Assembly (NCBI RefSeq): GCF_000423505.1
Contig: NZ_AUIC01000003.1
Location: 577,880 to 641,879 of the forward strand
Reading direction: 5' to 3'
Length of the DNA stretch: 64,000 nt
Source: Pseudoclavibacter soli DSM 23366
Lineage (GTDB): Bacteria; Actinomycetota; Actinomycetes; Actinomycetales; Microbacteriaceae
Shown here: in pieces, positions 17,105 to 26,618 of the stretch
Position numbering within the stretch: position 1 is the stretch's first letter
How the letters are laid out: every line of letters starts with the position of its first letter
Notes under the pieces: model-generated
Database searches by the model: none
What the model saw: the letters and a program-made list of their open reading frames with translations, nothing else
Told to the model about the DNA's origin: nothing
Made by a program: the position numbers and the translations under genes

Positions 17105-20100
17105 GTGAGCGATAACAGCGAGGTTCCCGTCACATCCACCGCGGCCGCCAGCGGCGATCAGCCGCGCGAGGGGGTGCTGCGCGGCGCGCAGGATGCCCTG
17201 GTCGCCCCCGCCTCAGTGCCAGACTTGGCTGGCCTGCTGGCTCGATACACTCGTGCCCTCGGCACCGAAGACCTGGCCACCATCGGCGCTCCGCTGCTGG
17301 CCGCCGTGGTCGATGATCACTTGGGCATCGGGGCCGAGCGGCCGTCGGGCACCTCGCTCGTGCATTTCGCCAACACGACCGTGGCCGATGCGCGCGGCCA
17401 ACTCAGCGGCGAGCTGCTCATCGTCACCGATGACAAGCCCTTCATTGTCGACTCGGTTCTCGTACAATTGGGCATTAGCGGCATCGAGGTGCAGTCGGTG
17501 GTGCACCCCACCTTTGTGGTCACTCGTGATGCCCAGGGCACCGCCACCGCGATCGCGAGCCCGCTCGAAGCCGGTCAGCCTCGCACCGAGGCGCTCGTGC
17601 TGCCGGTGCCCGGGCACGAGGTCGACATCGAGTCATGGGTCTACGTGCGCACCGGCATCGTGCCCGACGAGGCCGACCGCGAGGCGCTAGTCACCGCGGT
17701 GCGCCGCACCCTGCACGACGTCGACGAGGTCAATGCCGACTGGCCGCAGATGCGCGCCCAAGCGCAGCGCATCAGCGCCGAGCTCACCGCACACGCACCC
17801 TACGGCCTCGAAGACCGCGCCGAAGAGGCCTCGCACTTTCTCGACTGGCTCGACGACAACTTCAGCTTCTTCGGATACCAAGAGTATGACCTGGTCACCC
17901 TCGACGATGGCACCGATGCACTGCAGGCGGTGGCCGGCTCGGGGCTCGGCCTGTTCCGCCGGCCATCCGACGCACCCACGCCGCAGCCGAAGCCTTTGCG
18001 CCGCAAAAACCTTGAGAAGGCCCGCGAGCGCGCGGTGCTCATCATCACCAAGGCGAACTCGCGCTCGACCGTGCACCGCGACGCATTTCTCGACTACATC
18101 GGCGTCAAACGGTTCGACGCGTTCGGCCAGGTCAACGGCGAGCGCCGATTCCTCGGCCTGTTCACCCTGTCGATCTACACGCAGTCGGTGCAGCACATTC
18201 CAGTGGTCAACCGCAAGGTTCGCGAGGTGCTCGAGGGCAGCGGGTTCCGCGCCGACAGCCACAACGGCCGCGACGTGCTCGCGATTCTCGAGAACTACCC
18301 GCGCGACGAGCTGTTCCAGGCCGACGCCGCCACCCTGCGGCACAACGTGCTGGCCATCCGACAGCTGGCCGAGCGCCGCCGCTCCTGGGTGTTCGTGCGC
18401 ACCGACCCCTACGAGCGCTTCGTGACCGCACTGGTCTACCTGCCTCGCGACACCTACAACACCAAGGTGCGCGTGCGCATCGCCGACCTGCTGCGCGATG
18501 CATATGGTGCCTCGTATGTCGAGCACGAGTCGCGCGTCTCCGACTCGCCGCTGGCCCGGCTCTACTTCGTAGCCCGGGTGCCCTCGGGGCAGCGCCTGCC
18601 CGAGGTCGATGCGGTCGAGCTGCGCCGCCGCATCGTCGAGACGGCACGCTCGTGGAACGACCAGCTCACCGAGCAGCTGACGGATGCCCGGGGCCAGTTC
18701 GAGGGCATCGCTCAGGCTGCCAGCCTGCGCGGCGCGTTTCCCGACTCGTACCGCGAGGCGTTCGCGCCTGCCGACGCGATCGCCGACCTGCCTCACATCC
18801 TGACTGTCGTGGGCGAGGGCGCCGAACCCGCCCGCACGGTGAGCGCCGGCGAGCAGCGCACTCCGGCGCCCTCAGCCATCGCATTCGCCGACCGGCTGTC
18901 GCTGCGGCTGTATCACGATGTCGAGGGCGGGCAGCGCATCAAGCTGTTCCACGACCAGCCCGTGACGCTGAGCGAAGTGTTGCCCATCCTGACGAATCTC
19001 GGCGTCGAGGTGATCAACGAGCACCCCTATGTGATCGCCCTGCCGGCCCGCGCTGAGGGCGATGCGCCCCGCGTGGCCTACGTCTACGACTTCGGCGTGC
19101 GCGCACCTGACACCTTCGATGTGCTCGCCGGTGACATCGCCGAGGCTTTCGCCGCCGCCTGGGTGGGCTGGGTCGAGTCTGACCCACTCGACCGCCTGAT
19201 CACCACGACCACGGCGACCTGGCGCGAAGTGGGCATTCTGCGCGCCTATGTGCGCTACCTGCGCCAGATCGGACTGTCGTTCTCGACTCGATTCATCGCC
19301 GACACGCTGGTCGCACACCCCGAGATCACGCTCGCGCTGATCGAGCTGTTCGAAGTGTCGTTCGACCCGGCCACCGGGCTCGATCTCGACCAGCGGCGCG
19401 CGGCCGGCCAACAGGTGGTCGACCGCATCACCCAGCAGCTGACTGCGGTAACCAGCCTCGACACCGACACCGTGCTGCGCCGTCTCACCGAGACGGTCGT
19501 GGCCACCGTGCGCACCGATGCCTACCAGTTCGACGCCGACGGCGCCCCGAAGCCGCAGCTGACCTTCAAGATCGAGCCCCGCCGCATCCAGGGTGTGCCC
19601 AAGCCCGTGCCGCTGCACGAGATCTGGGTCTACTCCCCCGAGGTCGAGGGCGTGCATCTGCGCTTCGGGCAGGTGGCCCGCGGCGGGCTGCGCTGGTCTG
19701 ACCGACGCGAAGACTTCCGCACCGAGATTCTGGGCCTGGTCAAAGCGCAGATCGTCAAGAACGCGGTGATCGTGCCCACCGGCGCCAAGGGCGGATTCTT
19801 CCCCAAGCGTCTGCCCGACCCTGCGACAGATCGCGCGGCGTGGGCCGCGGCCGGGCAGCATGCATATGAGCTGTTCATCCGCGGGCTGCTCGCGGTGACC
19901 GACAACCGCGATGGCTCCGGGGCCGTGGTGCGCCCGCCATCCGTCATCGCCTACGATGCCGACGACCCCTACCTCGTGGTGGCGGCCGACAAGGGCACCG
20001 CCCGCTTCTCTGACGTGGCCAACCGCATCGCCGACGAGTTCGACTTCTGGCTGCACGACGCGTTCGCCTCGGGAGGCTCACACGGCTTCGACCACAAGGC

Positions 20101-22099
20101 GATGGGCATCACCGCGCGCGGCGCCTGGACCTCAGTCGAGCGCCACTTCCGCGAACTCGGCGTCGACGTCGCTACCGATCCGTTCACTGCGGTGGGCATC
20201 GGCGACATGTCGGGCGATGTGTTCGGCAACGGACTGCTGCTGAGCCACTCGGTGAGGCTGGTTGCGGCGTTCGATCACCGCGATGTGTTTCTCGATCCGG
20301 CCCCCGACGCCGAGGCCGCATGGGCCGAACGCAAGCGTCTGTTCGAGCTGCCGGGCTCGTCATGGGCCGACTACCGCGCCGACCTGATCAGCACCGGCGG
20401 GGGCGTGTACTCCAGGCGCTCGAAGGCTGTGCCGATCAGCCCCGAGGTCGCCGAGGTGCTCGGTCTGCCCACCGGCGATCAGGCTCCCACCGAGCTCACC
20501 CCCGACGAACTCATCCGGGCCATTCTCACGGCCCCGGTCGACCTGCTCTACAACGGCGGCATCGGCACCTATGTGCGCGGCAGCGAAGAGACTGACGCCG
20601 AGATCGGCGACCGCGCCAACGATGCGATCCGCGTCACCGGAGCTCAGCTTCGCGCACGCGTGGTCGGCGAAGGCGGCAACCTCGGGTTCAGCCAAGCCGG
20701 TCGCATCGAGGCGGCACACCACGGCGTGCGTCTGAACGTCGACGCGATCGACAACTCGGCCGGCGTCGACACCTCCGACCACGAGGTGAACCTGAAGATT
20801 CTGCTGGCTGGCCCCGACGACGCCGGCGAGGTCATCTCGTTCGAGGCGCGCAACCAGCTGCTGGCCGGCATCACCGACGAGGTCGCGGCCCTCGTGCTCG
20901 ACGACAACTACCGGCAGAACCGACTGCTCGGCCTCGAACGCGATGTCGCCGAGCTGGTGCCCTACTTCCAGCGCCAGATCGCTCAGTGGCAGCACACCGG
21001 GGTGATCGACCGCCAGCTCGAACACCTGCCCGACGATGCCGAGCTCACTCGGCGCATCGAGGCAGGTCAGGGACTCACCTCCCCCGAGCTGTCGACGGTG
21101 ATCTCCTACGCCAAGATCACGCTCAAGCAGCAGATCATCGACTCGCCCATCCCCGACGAACCTTGGACCACTCCACTGCTCGACGCCTACTTTCCGCCAG
21201 AGATCACCGCACGGTACGGCACTCGGCTGCGCGCGCATCCATTGGCTCGCGAGATCATCGCGACCGTGCTGGCGGGCGACATCGTCGACCACGGCGGTGC
21301 ACACTTCGCATTCAGCGTGATCGAAGAGACCAGTGTCGAACCCGCGCAAGTGGTGCGCGCCTGGGCTGTGGTGCGCGAGGTCTTCGCCGTCGACGACCTC
21401 TATGCCCGCGTACGCGCCACCGACAACGTGGTGGCCGTCGCTGCGCAAGACGAAGTGCTGGTGTGCTTCAAGCGTGCGCTCGGTCGCGCGGTGCGGCTGA
21501 TCATCGAGCAGCACGGCGCCGACCTTGACGTCACGGATGCCCGCGCCCGCTACGTCGACGCAGTCGCCTCCCTGCGCCCGCTGCTGGTGTCTGCGGCCTC
21601 CGCCGACGATGTGGCTCTGCGCGACCGCCTGGTCACAGCCGGGTTCGACACCGCCGTCGCTGACGCCGCATCGACTGCCTTAGAGCAGGTGCACCTGTTG
21701 GGCGTGGTCGATCTGACCGAGGCGAGGGTGGAGCATCCCACCGAAGAGCAGCTGCGCCACACCGCAGAGCTCGAGTTCGCGGCGCTGCACCGTTACCGCA
21801 TCGAGACCCTGCTGGTGCTGGTCTCGGGCCTGCCCCGACGCGACCTCTGGCAGACGCTGGCGCGCTCGTCACTGCGCCAAGATGTGTATGCGGTGCTGCG
21901 CCAGATCACCGCACGCGCGCTTGAGGTGCAGGGGCTGCCCGATACTGCCGACGCCGATGCCCGGCTCGACGCCTGGGAGGCTCAGCACGCCGACACGATC
22001 GCTCGAGTCGATGCGCTAGTTGATCGGTTGGCCGATGCTCCCGCGGGCGATCCGTCGCCGCTGCTGGTGGCCTTGCGGCTGCTGCGCACGGTGCTCTGA
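17105..22099 (+). CDS. gdh: NAD-specific glutamate dehydrogenase, large (LGDH-180) type
   Basis: Oxidative deamination of glutamate to 2-oxoglutarate with NAD. 1664 aa, full length for the giant class first described in Streptomyces clavuligerus. The N-terminal half holds ACT-like regulatory regions (DDKPFIVDSVLVQLG; AREKA/LRRKNLEKARERA). The catalytic domain shows FGQVARGGLRWSDRREDFR, KAQIVKNAVIVPTGAKGGFF and GVGIGDMSGDVFGNG-like sequence (written IGDMSGDVFGNGLLLS). GTG start at 17105. It stands alone between the divergent MFS gene and the convergent hemolysin III gene, so it is probably monocistronic. These enzymes often respond to amino acids such as Asp or Arg. Confidence 0.95.
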   Translation: MSDNSEVPVTSTAAASGDQPREGVLRGAQDALVAPASVPDLAGLLARYTRALGTEDLATIGAPLLAAVVDDHLGIGAERPSGTSLVHFANTTVADARGQLSGELLIVTDDKPFIVDSVLVQLGISGIEVQSVVHPTFVVTRDAQGTATAIASPLEAGQPRTEALVLPVPGHEVDIESWVYVRTGIVPDEADREALVTAVRRTLHDVDEVNADWPQMRAQAQRISAELTAHAPYGLEDRAEEASHFLDWLDDNFSFFGYQEYDLVTLDDGTDALQAVAGSGLGLFRRPSDAPTPQPKPLRRKNLEKARERAVLIITKANSRSTVHRDAFLDYIGVKRFDAFGQVNGERRFLGLFTLSIYTQSVQHIPVVNRKVREVLEGSGFRADSHNGRDVLAILENYPRDELFQADAATLRHNVLAIRQLAERRRSWVFVRTDPYERFVTALVYLPRDTYNTKVRVRIADLLRDAYGASYVEHESRVSDSPLARLYFVARVPSGQRLPEVDAVELRRRIVETARSWNDQLTEQLTDARGQFEGIAQAASLRGAFPDSYREAFAPADAIADLPHILTVVGEGAEPARTVSAGEQRTPAPSAIAFADRLSLRLYHDVEGGQRIKLFHDQPVTLSEVLPILTNLGVEVINEHPYVIALPARAEGDAPRVAYVYDFGVRAPDTFDVLAGDIAEAFAAAWVGWVESDPLDRLITTTTATWREVGILRAYVRYLRQIGLSFSTRFIADTLVAHPEITLALIELFEVSFDPATGLDLDQRRAAGQQVVDRITQQLTAVTSLDTDTVLRRLTETVVATVRTDAYQFDADGAPKPQLTFKIEPRRIQGVPKPVPLHEIWVYSPEVEGVHLRFGQVARGGLRWSDRREDFRTEILGLVKAQIVKNAVIVPTGAKGGFFPKRLPDPATDRAAWAAAGQHAYELFIRGLLAVTDNRDGSGAVVRPPSVIAYDADDPYLVVAADKGTARFSDVANRIADEFDFWLHDAFASGGSHGFDHKAMGITARGAWTSVERHFRELGVDVATDPFTAVGIGDMSGDVFGNGLLLSHSVRLVAAFDHRDVFLDPAPDAEAAWAERKRLFELPGSSWADYRADLISTGGGVYSRRSKAVPISPEVAEVLGLPTGDQAPTELTPDELIRAILTAPVDLLYNGGIGTYVRGSEETDAEIGDRANDAIRVTGAQLRARVVGEGGNLGFSQAGRIEAAHHGVRLNVDAIDNSAGVDTSDHEVNLKILLAGPDDAGEVISFEARNQLLAGITDEVAALVLDDNYRQNRLLGLERDVAELVPYFQRQIAQWQHTGVIDRQLEHLPDDAELTRRIEAGQGLTSPELSTVISYAKITLKQQIIDSPIPDEPWTTPLLDAYFPPEITARYGTRLRAHPLAREIIATVLAGDIVDHGGAHFAFSVIEETSVEPAQVVRAWAVVREVFAVDDLYARVRATDNVVAVAAQDEVLVCFKRALGRAVRLIIEQHGADLDVTDARARYVDAVASLRPLLVSAASADDVALRDRLVTAGFDTAVADAASTALEQVHLLGVVDLTEARVEHPTEEQLRHTAELEFAALHRYRIETLLVLVSGLPRRDLWQTLARSSLRQDVYAVLRQITARALEVQGLPDTADADARLDAWEAQHADTIARVDALVDRLADAPAGDPSPLLVALRLLRTVL

Positions 22100-22124
22100 G
22101 CGCGGCACACGCTCGGCCGGGAGG

Positions 22125-22922
22125 CTACACCGCCACCAAGAAAATGGCGACGCAGTGGCAGGCGAATGCCAGCACGGTGAAGGTGTGAAACACCTCGTGA
22201 AACCCGAACACCCCGGGCACCGGATTGGGCTTCTTGAGTGCGTAGACCACTGCGCCCAAGCTGTAGAGCGCTCCGCCGACGATGATCAGAATCATCGTGG
22301 CCGCGTTTGCCGCGAAGAAGTCGGGCAGATACATCACCGCTGCCCAGCCGAGGGCCAAGTAGATGCCGACATAGAGCCAGCGCGGCGCAGTGATCCAGAA
22401 GACGCGAAACAGGATGCCCGCGAGGGCTCCCGTCCAGACGATCAGCAGCAGCAACCTCGCCTTGTCGGCGGGCAGGGTCAGCACACTCAGTGGCGTGTAG
22501 GTGCCGGCGATCAGCAGCAGGATGTTGGAGTGGTCGATGCGTTTGAGCACCACCTTGACCTTGGGGCCCCAGTTGAACAGATGGTAGATCGCCGAGTTGC
22601 TGAACAGCATGATCGAACTGGCCATGTACACGGCGCAGGCCGCCTTTGCCGCCGCACCATGGGCGAGCACGATCAGCACGATGCCGCTGGCCAGAGCAAA
22701 CGGGAAGGTGATGGCATGGATCCAGCCACGCCACGTCGGCCGCTGATCGCCTCGAATCTCGCGAGTGACCTCGGTGATCGGCAGGTGCGGCAGGGTGCTG
22801 GTCTCGGCCTGCACAGCCTGCTCGACCGCCTGCTCGTCGCCGTGCACGGCAGCGTGCACTGCGGCCTGCTCAGCCGAGCCCGCCTGTGCGTCTGATTGGG
22901 CCGTCACGCGCTCATCTGTCAT
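22125..22922 (-). CDS. Hemolysin III / PAQR family membrane protein
   Basis: 265 aa. An acidic/Ala N-terminal region (about residues 1-50) is followed by seven hydrophobic segments. PAQR signatures are present: the YHLFNW region with conserved His and the C-terminal HEVFHTFTVLAFACHCVAIF, carrying the metal-binding His residues. The biochemical role is unresolved; the family name comes from a Bacillus hemolysin. ATG at 22922 (MTDERVTAQ); the upstream MAQRRINP extension lacks a ribosome site. Part of the conserved greA-mca-uppS neighbourhood. Confidence 0.9.
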   Translation of the reverse strand: MTDERVTAQSDAQAGSAEQAAVHAAVHGDEQAVEQAVQAETSTLPHLPITEVTREIRGDQRPTWRGWIHAITFPFALASGIVLIVLAHGAAAKAACAVYMASSIMLFSNSAIYHLFNWGPKVKVVLKRIDHSNILLLIAGTYTPLSVLTLPADKARLLLLIVWTGALAGILFRVFWITAPRWLYVGIYLALGWAAVMYLPDFFAANAATMILIIVGGALYSLGAVVYALKKPNPVPGVFGFHEVFHTFTVLAFACHCVAIFLVAV

Positions 22923-23011
22923 GGGGTTGATTCTACGCTGGGCCACCGACTGGCGATCGTGCGATCGTTACAGCCGCACCAAGCGTGCGCCGATTGGGTA
23001 TCGTTGAGGGA

Positions 23012-23791
23012 GTGTCCACCATCACGCCGCGCTCGTCATCGCTGATCTATCGCTTATACGAGCGACGACTCGAGCGGCAGCTGCGCGACACCGTTCCACC
23101 CCAGCACGTGGCGGTCATCCTTGACGGCAACCGACGCTGGGCGCAGAAACAGAACTCCAAAGCATCCACCGGCCACCGTGCCGGCGCCGCAGTCATTCGG
23201 CAGTTTCTCTCGTGGTGTGACGCCAGCGGCATTCAGGTGGTCACCCTCTACCTGCTCTCGACCGACAACCTCACCAACCGCACCAGCGAAGAGCTCGACG
23301 AGCTGTTTCAGATCATCATCGACCTCGCCGACGAGATCTCGCGCGGCGGCACCTGCCGCATTCGTCATGTCGGCAGCCGCGAAGGGCTGCCAGAGCAGCT
23401 GTGCGAGGCGCTGACCGCGGCCGAGGCCCGCAGCGCCGACGTGCCCGGCATGCAGGTGAACCTTGCCGTGGGCTACGGCGGCCGGCGTGAGATTGCCGAT
23501 GCCGTGCGTGCTGCGGCCAGCGAGTGGCTCGCCCAAGGGCGCACCCTCGAGCAGTTCGCCGCCAAAGTCGACGTCGGCGAGATTTCGGCCCACCTGTACA
23601 CCGGCGACCAGCCAGACCCTGATCTGATTCTGCGCACCTCTGGCGAGCAGCGTCTCAGCGACTTTCTGCTCTGGCAGTCAGCGCACAGTGAGTTCTACTT
23701 CGCCGATGTGCTGTGGCCCGATTTTCGTCGCGTCGACTTTCTGCGCGCGCTGCGCTCGTACGCCAGCCGTCAGCGCCGGTTCGGCTCGTAG
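23012..23791 (+). CDS. uppS: Z-isoprenyl diphosphate synthase, Rv1086-like
   Basis: 259 aa cis-prenyltransferase making short (Z,E-farnesyl) or longer polyprenyl diphosphate for cell-envelope carriers. Motifs: HVAVILDGNRRWA with the Mg-binding Asp, TLYLLSTDNLTNR, VNLAVGYGGRREI and RTSGEQRLSDFLLWQSAHSE. NRRWA and the final LRSYASRQRRFG are closer to M. tuberculosis Rv1086 (Z-farnesyl synthase) than to decaprenyl synthase Rv2361c. GTG at 23012 with GAGGGA just upstream. Divergent from the hemolysin III gene. Confidence 0.9.
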   Translation: MSTITPRSSSLIYRLYERRLERQLRDTVPPQHVAVILDGNRRWAQKQNSKASTGHRAGAAVIRQFLSWCDASGIQVVTLYLLSTDNLTNRTSEELDELFQIIIDLADEISRGGTCRIRHVGSREGLPEQLCEALTAAEARSADVPGMQVNLAVGYGGRREIADAVRAAASEWLAQGRTLEQFAAKVDVGEISAHLYTGDQPDPDLILRTSGEQRLSDFLLWQSAHSEFYFADVLWPDFRRVDFLRALRSYASRQRRFGS

Positions 23792-23828
23792 CCGCAGCCG
23801 CAGGCCCACCTTCTGCGAGCAGGGCGAG

Positions 23829-24218
23829 TCAGCGTCCGCGACGGCGAGCGCGCTCCTCCCAGCGACGGTCTTCTTCAGCGACCTTGCGCTTCTTGCGCTC
23901 GATGGGGTCAAGGCGGTCGTCGTCTTCGACTGGCGACCCCTCGGGAAACTCTTGATCGGTCACCCCGTATTCTTCGGCCAGCTGCTCGCGAGCCTGGTCA
24001 CGGTAGCGCATGCGGCGCAGTCGGCGCACCATGTCGACTACCAGCAGCGTGACGACGATCGCGGCGATGAAGGTCAGCCAGAACGCTCCGGGGCCGGCAC
24101 CGATCTCTTCGGTGGTCTCGGTGGTGTCAGTCGAGGGTGAGGGCGATGGCTCGACGGTCTCGGTGACGAAGACGCCGGGCACCTGCCCCAGCGCGGCCCA
24201 GTCGGCAGACAGACTCAT
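23829..24218 (-). CDS. Small membrane protein of the mca cluster
   Basis: 129 aa. A Ser/Thr/Glu-rich N-terminal stretch (VEPSPSPSTDTTETTEEIG), one hydrophobic helix at about residues 46-64 (FWLTFIAAIVVTLLVVDMV), then a basic and charged C-terminus (RRLRRMRYRD ... RRWEERARRRGR). Not recognised as a named family. Its ATG overlaps the mca stop as ATGA (24215-24218), so it is translated with mca. Confidence 0.75.
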   Translation of the reverse strand: MSLSADWAALGQVPGVFVTETVEPSPSPSTDTTETTEEIGAGPGAFWLTFIAAIVVTLLVVDMVRRLRRMRYRDQAREQLAEEYGVTDQEFPEGSPVEDDDRLDPIERKKRKVAEEDRRWEERARRRGR

Positions 24219-25144
24219 CGGGATTCCTCTCTGTGCGCGCCTGACGCGCGCGGGTCGTTCCAGTCTCTCACGTCGGCCTCGCTGCTGAACCCGTCGTCGT
24301 CAACTCCCTCGAACAGATCGCTTTCAGGCACCGCGGTGGGCACTCGCGAGTCGACCAGCTGAAAGTCTTCGTAGGGCCACACCCGAGACTGCACGTCGTT
24401 GGGCCAGAAGAAGAACATGCTGTCTGGGGCGACTTGACTGGCATGCGAGCGCAGCGCCGCGTCACGCTGCTCGAAGAAGGCATCGCAGCGCACCTGCGTG
24501 GTAACCCGGTAGGGCCGCTCGCGGAACATCTCAAGCATGCGCTCGATGCGCTCGTCTGCGCCTCGCTCTGCCGCGATGGCCTGATACACCGTGTGAAAGC
24601 GGTCGAAGTTCTGAATGCGGTCGTAGTACAGCTTCTCGATCTGCCACGGGGCGCCGAGCTCGGGATGCACTGCCGGGTTGGCCGCGTCACGCAGCGCGCG
24701 CACCGCCACTTCGTGGGCGCGTATGTGGTCAGGATGCGGGTACCCGCCCCGTTCGTCATAGGTCACCATGACCTGTGGTCGCGTTCGACGAATCAGGCGA
24801 ATGAGCGGCTGCACGGTGATGTCAATCGGCAGATCGGCGAAGCTGCCGGGCGGTACGGGATCGCCCTCGTCGGGCAGGCCCGAGTCGAGGTAGCCCAGCC
24901 AGGCATGGCGAATGCCCAGAATCTGCTGTGCCTGCTGCATCTCGCGGTGTCGCAGGCCGGCGATGTCGCGCTCGGCCCAAGCTCGATCAGCCACGCGCTC
25001 GTTGAGCACCGAACCACGTTCGCCCCCGGTGCAGCTGACCACCGTGACCTCGACGCCCGCGGCAGCGTACGCCGCATAGGTGGCCGCACCCTTGCTCGAC
25101 TCGTCGTCGGGATGCGCGTGCACGGCAAGCAGTCGCAGAGACAC
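24215..25144 (-). CDS. mca: Mycothiol S-conjugate amidase
   Basis: Zinc hydrolase that cleaves mycothiol adducts of toxins to GlcN-Ins and a mercapturic acid for export; related to MshB. 309 aa. The zinc motif AHPDDESSKGA (His, Asp) is at residues 10-20, the third ligand lies in GGYPHPDHIRAHE, and FFFWPNDVQSRVWPYEDFQL is typical of Mca. GTG start at 25144. This enzyme ties the organism to the mycothiol-making actinobacteria. Downstream partner is the small membrane protein; DUF4307 is divergent. Confidence 0.93.
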   Translation of the reverse strand: MSLRLLAVHAHPDDESSKGAATYAAYAAAGVEVTVVSCTGGERGSVLNERVADRAWAERDIAGLRHREMQQAQQILGIRHAWLGYLDSGLPDEGDPVPPGSFADLPIDITVQPLIRLIRRTRPQVMVTYDERGGYPHPDHIRAHEVAVRALRDAANPAVHPELGAPWQIEKLYYDRIQNFDRFHTVYQAIAAERGADERIERMLEMFRERPYRVTTQVRCDAFFEQRDAALRSHASQVAPDSMFFFWPNDVQSRVWPYEDFQLVDSRVPTAVPESDLFEGVDDDGFSSEADVRDWNDPRASGAHREESR

Positions 25145-25219
25145 CGCACCCTCATTTCTTCGGGCACCGGCCCGCTATCCGTCACGTACAATCAAGTTTA
25201 ACGATTCCAAGGATGCCGC

Positions 25220-25630
25220 ATGTCGAACAGTGACCCGCAGCGAGCCGAACTGCTCGCCGAGCGCTATGGCACACCCCGTCGACACCTCTCCCGCCGGGCG
25301 TGGCTGTGGCTCGGCACGGCGCTGGTCGTGGTCTCGTCGGTGGCAGTCGCTCTCTTCACTCTCGTGATGCCGAGCACCAACATCAAATACCAGACTGCCA
25401 CCTCTGAGGTCACCGCCGACGGCGATGTCGTCGTCGGCATCTCGATCAGCACCACTGGCGGCCAAGCCGCCCGCTGCCTGGTAGACGCCCGCGGCGACGA
25501 CCAAGACCAAGTCGGCTGGCGCTACGTCGACATTCCGGCCAGCGATCAGGCCAGTCGTGTCGTCGAGGTCACGGTGCGCTCATATCGCCCGGCACTGGCG
25601 GGCTCAGTGCAGAACTGCTGGACGATCTGA
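25220..25630 (+). CDS. DUF4307 membrane protein
   Basis: 136 aa. Basic N-terminus, one membrane segment at about residues 30-52 (LGTALVVVSSVAVALFTLVMP), then an extracytoplasmic domain with two Cys (ARCLVDA, QNCWTI). The family is actinobacterial and sits next to mca in many genomes; function unknown. ATG at 25220. Divergent from mca with a 75-bp gap. Confidence 0.85.
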   Translation: MSNSDPQRAELLAERYGTPRRHLSRRAWLWLGTALVVVSSVAVALFTLVMPSTNIKYQTATSEVTADGDVVVGISISTTGGQAARCLVDARGDDQDQVGWRYVDIPASDQASRVVEVTVRSYRPALAGSVQNCWTI

Positions 25631-25774
25631 CCACCCGCCCCACCACCAGCCGCAAGCCGTGAGATGACGGCTGTGAACATCCTGCCGACCCCTTTGTCAC
25701 AGGCCCGGAGTAGACTGTGCGTTCAGGTGTCGCGGTTTGGGCACCTGCGTTCACGACCTGAAGGAGACATGCAC

Positions 25775-26263
25775 ATGGCTGATGAGCAAGAGGGCACCTG
25801 GCTGACGCAAGAGGCCTACGACCGTCTGACTGCTGAGCTCGACCACCTGCGCGGGCCGTGGCGCAAAGACATCGCCAAGCGCATCGAAGAGGCTCGTGCC
25901 GAGGGCGACCTGCGTGAGAACGGCGGCTACCATGCGGCCAAAGACGAGCAGGGCAAGTTCGAGGGGCGCATCCGCGAGCTCGAGGTGCTGCTGCGCGATG
26001 CCAAGGTCGGCGATGTGCAGCTGCACGACGGCAAGGCGGCCAGCGGCACGCTGATCACGGCAGAGGTCGCCGGGCGCGAGCTGGTGTTCTTGCTGGGCAA
26101 CCGCGAGATCGCCAGCGGCGACGTCAAAGTCTTCAGTGCCGAGAGCCCATTGGGTGCGGCCGTGCTGGGCCATCAGGCCGGCGACACCACCACCTATGAG
26201 GCGCCCAACGGCTCGACCATCACGGTCAAGGTGGTCTCGGTCGAGCCCTATACCGGGGCCTGA
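25775..26263 (+). CDS. greA: Transcription elongation factor GreA
   Basis: 162 aa. It enters the RNA polymerase secondary channel and stimulates cleavage of backtracked RNA. The N-terminal coiled coil carries the acidic tip (IEEARAEGDLRENGGYHAAKDEQ region, residues about 35-57); the C-terminal FKBP-like domain ends with PNGSTITVKVVSVEPY. The ATG at 25775 is preferred because AAGGAGA is 7 nt upstream; an ATG at 25769 is too close to it. Confidence 0.95.
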   Translation: MADEQEGTWLTQEAYDRLTAELDHLRGPWRKDIAKRIEEARAEGDLRENGGYHAAKDEQGKFEGRIRELEVLLRDAKVGDVQLHDGKAASGTLITAEVAGRELVFLLGNREIASGDVKVFSAESPLGAAVLGHQAGDTTTYEAPNGSTITVKVVSVEPYTGA

Positions 26264-26618
26264 ACCTAGCGGAGGCTGGTCTGCGCCTGCGCGTTTTCAC
26301 CGCTGCGCGCTCCAGAGCAGCGCGCCCGCGCACAATTTCACGCCCGCGCGCACAATTTCACCCCAACACCCCCACCAACGGCGAAATCACGTACACAGGG
26401 GTGAATCCGCGCGCGCTCTGGCCGATCATGCGTCAGGACATATCCCGGCTACTCACCGCGCGCGGCACAGGTCAACCGGCGGCAGCACAAAGTCGGCACC
26501 ACAAGCACAAAGTCGGCACCGACACCCACGCACCTGCAGACATCACGCCGACCCTGCCGACATTACGCACCGTATTCGGATCGCATGACTCGAAACACAG
26601 GGCCAACTTGCAGGTGCG
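26264..26618. other. Gene-free region with short tandem repeats
   Basis: 355 bp between greA and ilvA without a convincing gene. It holds two near-tandem units ending CGCGCACAATTTCA (26323-26340 and 26341-26360), a TTTCACCCC ... GGGGTGAAT pair (26355-26405) that recalls the phoH-ychF repeat arms, and an exact 17-bp direct repeat AGCACAAAGTCGGCACC at 26484-26500 and 26504-26520. Confidence 0.6.

Noticed and set aside
15753..17108. 451-residue open frame opposite the MFS gene
   Set aside because: Gln/His/Arg/Asp-rich sequence typical of antisense frames in high-GC DNA; the MFS gene is clear.
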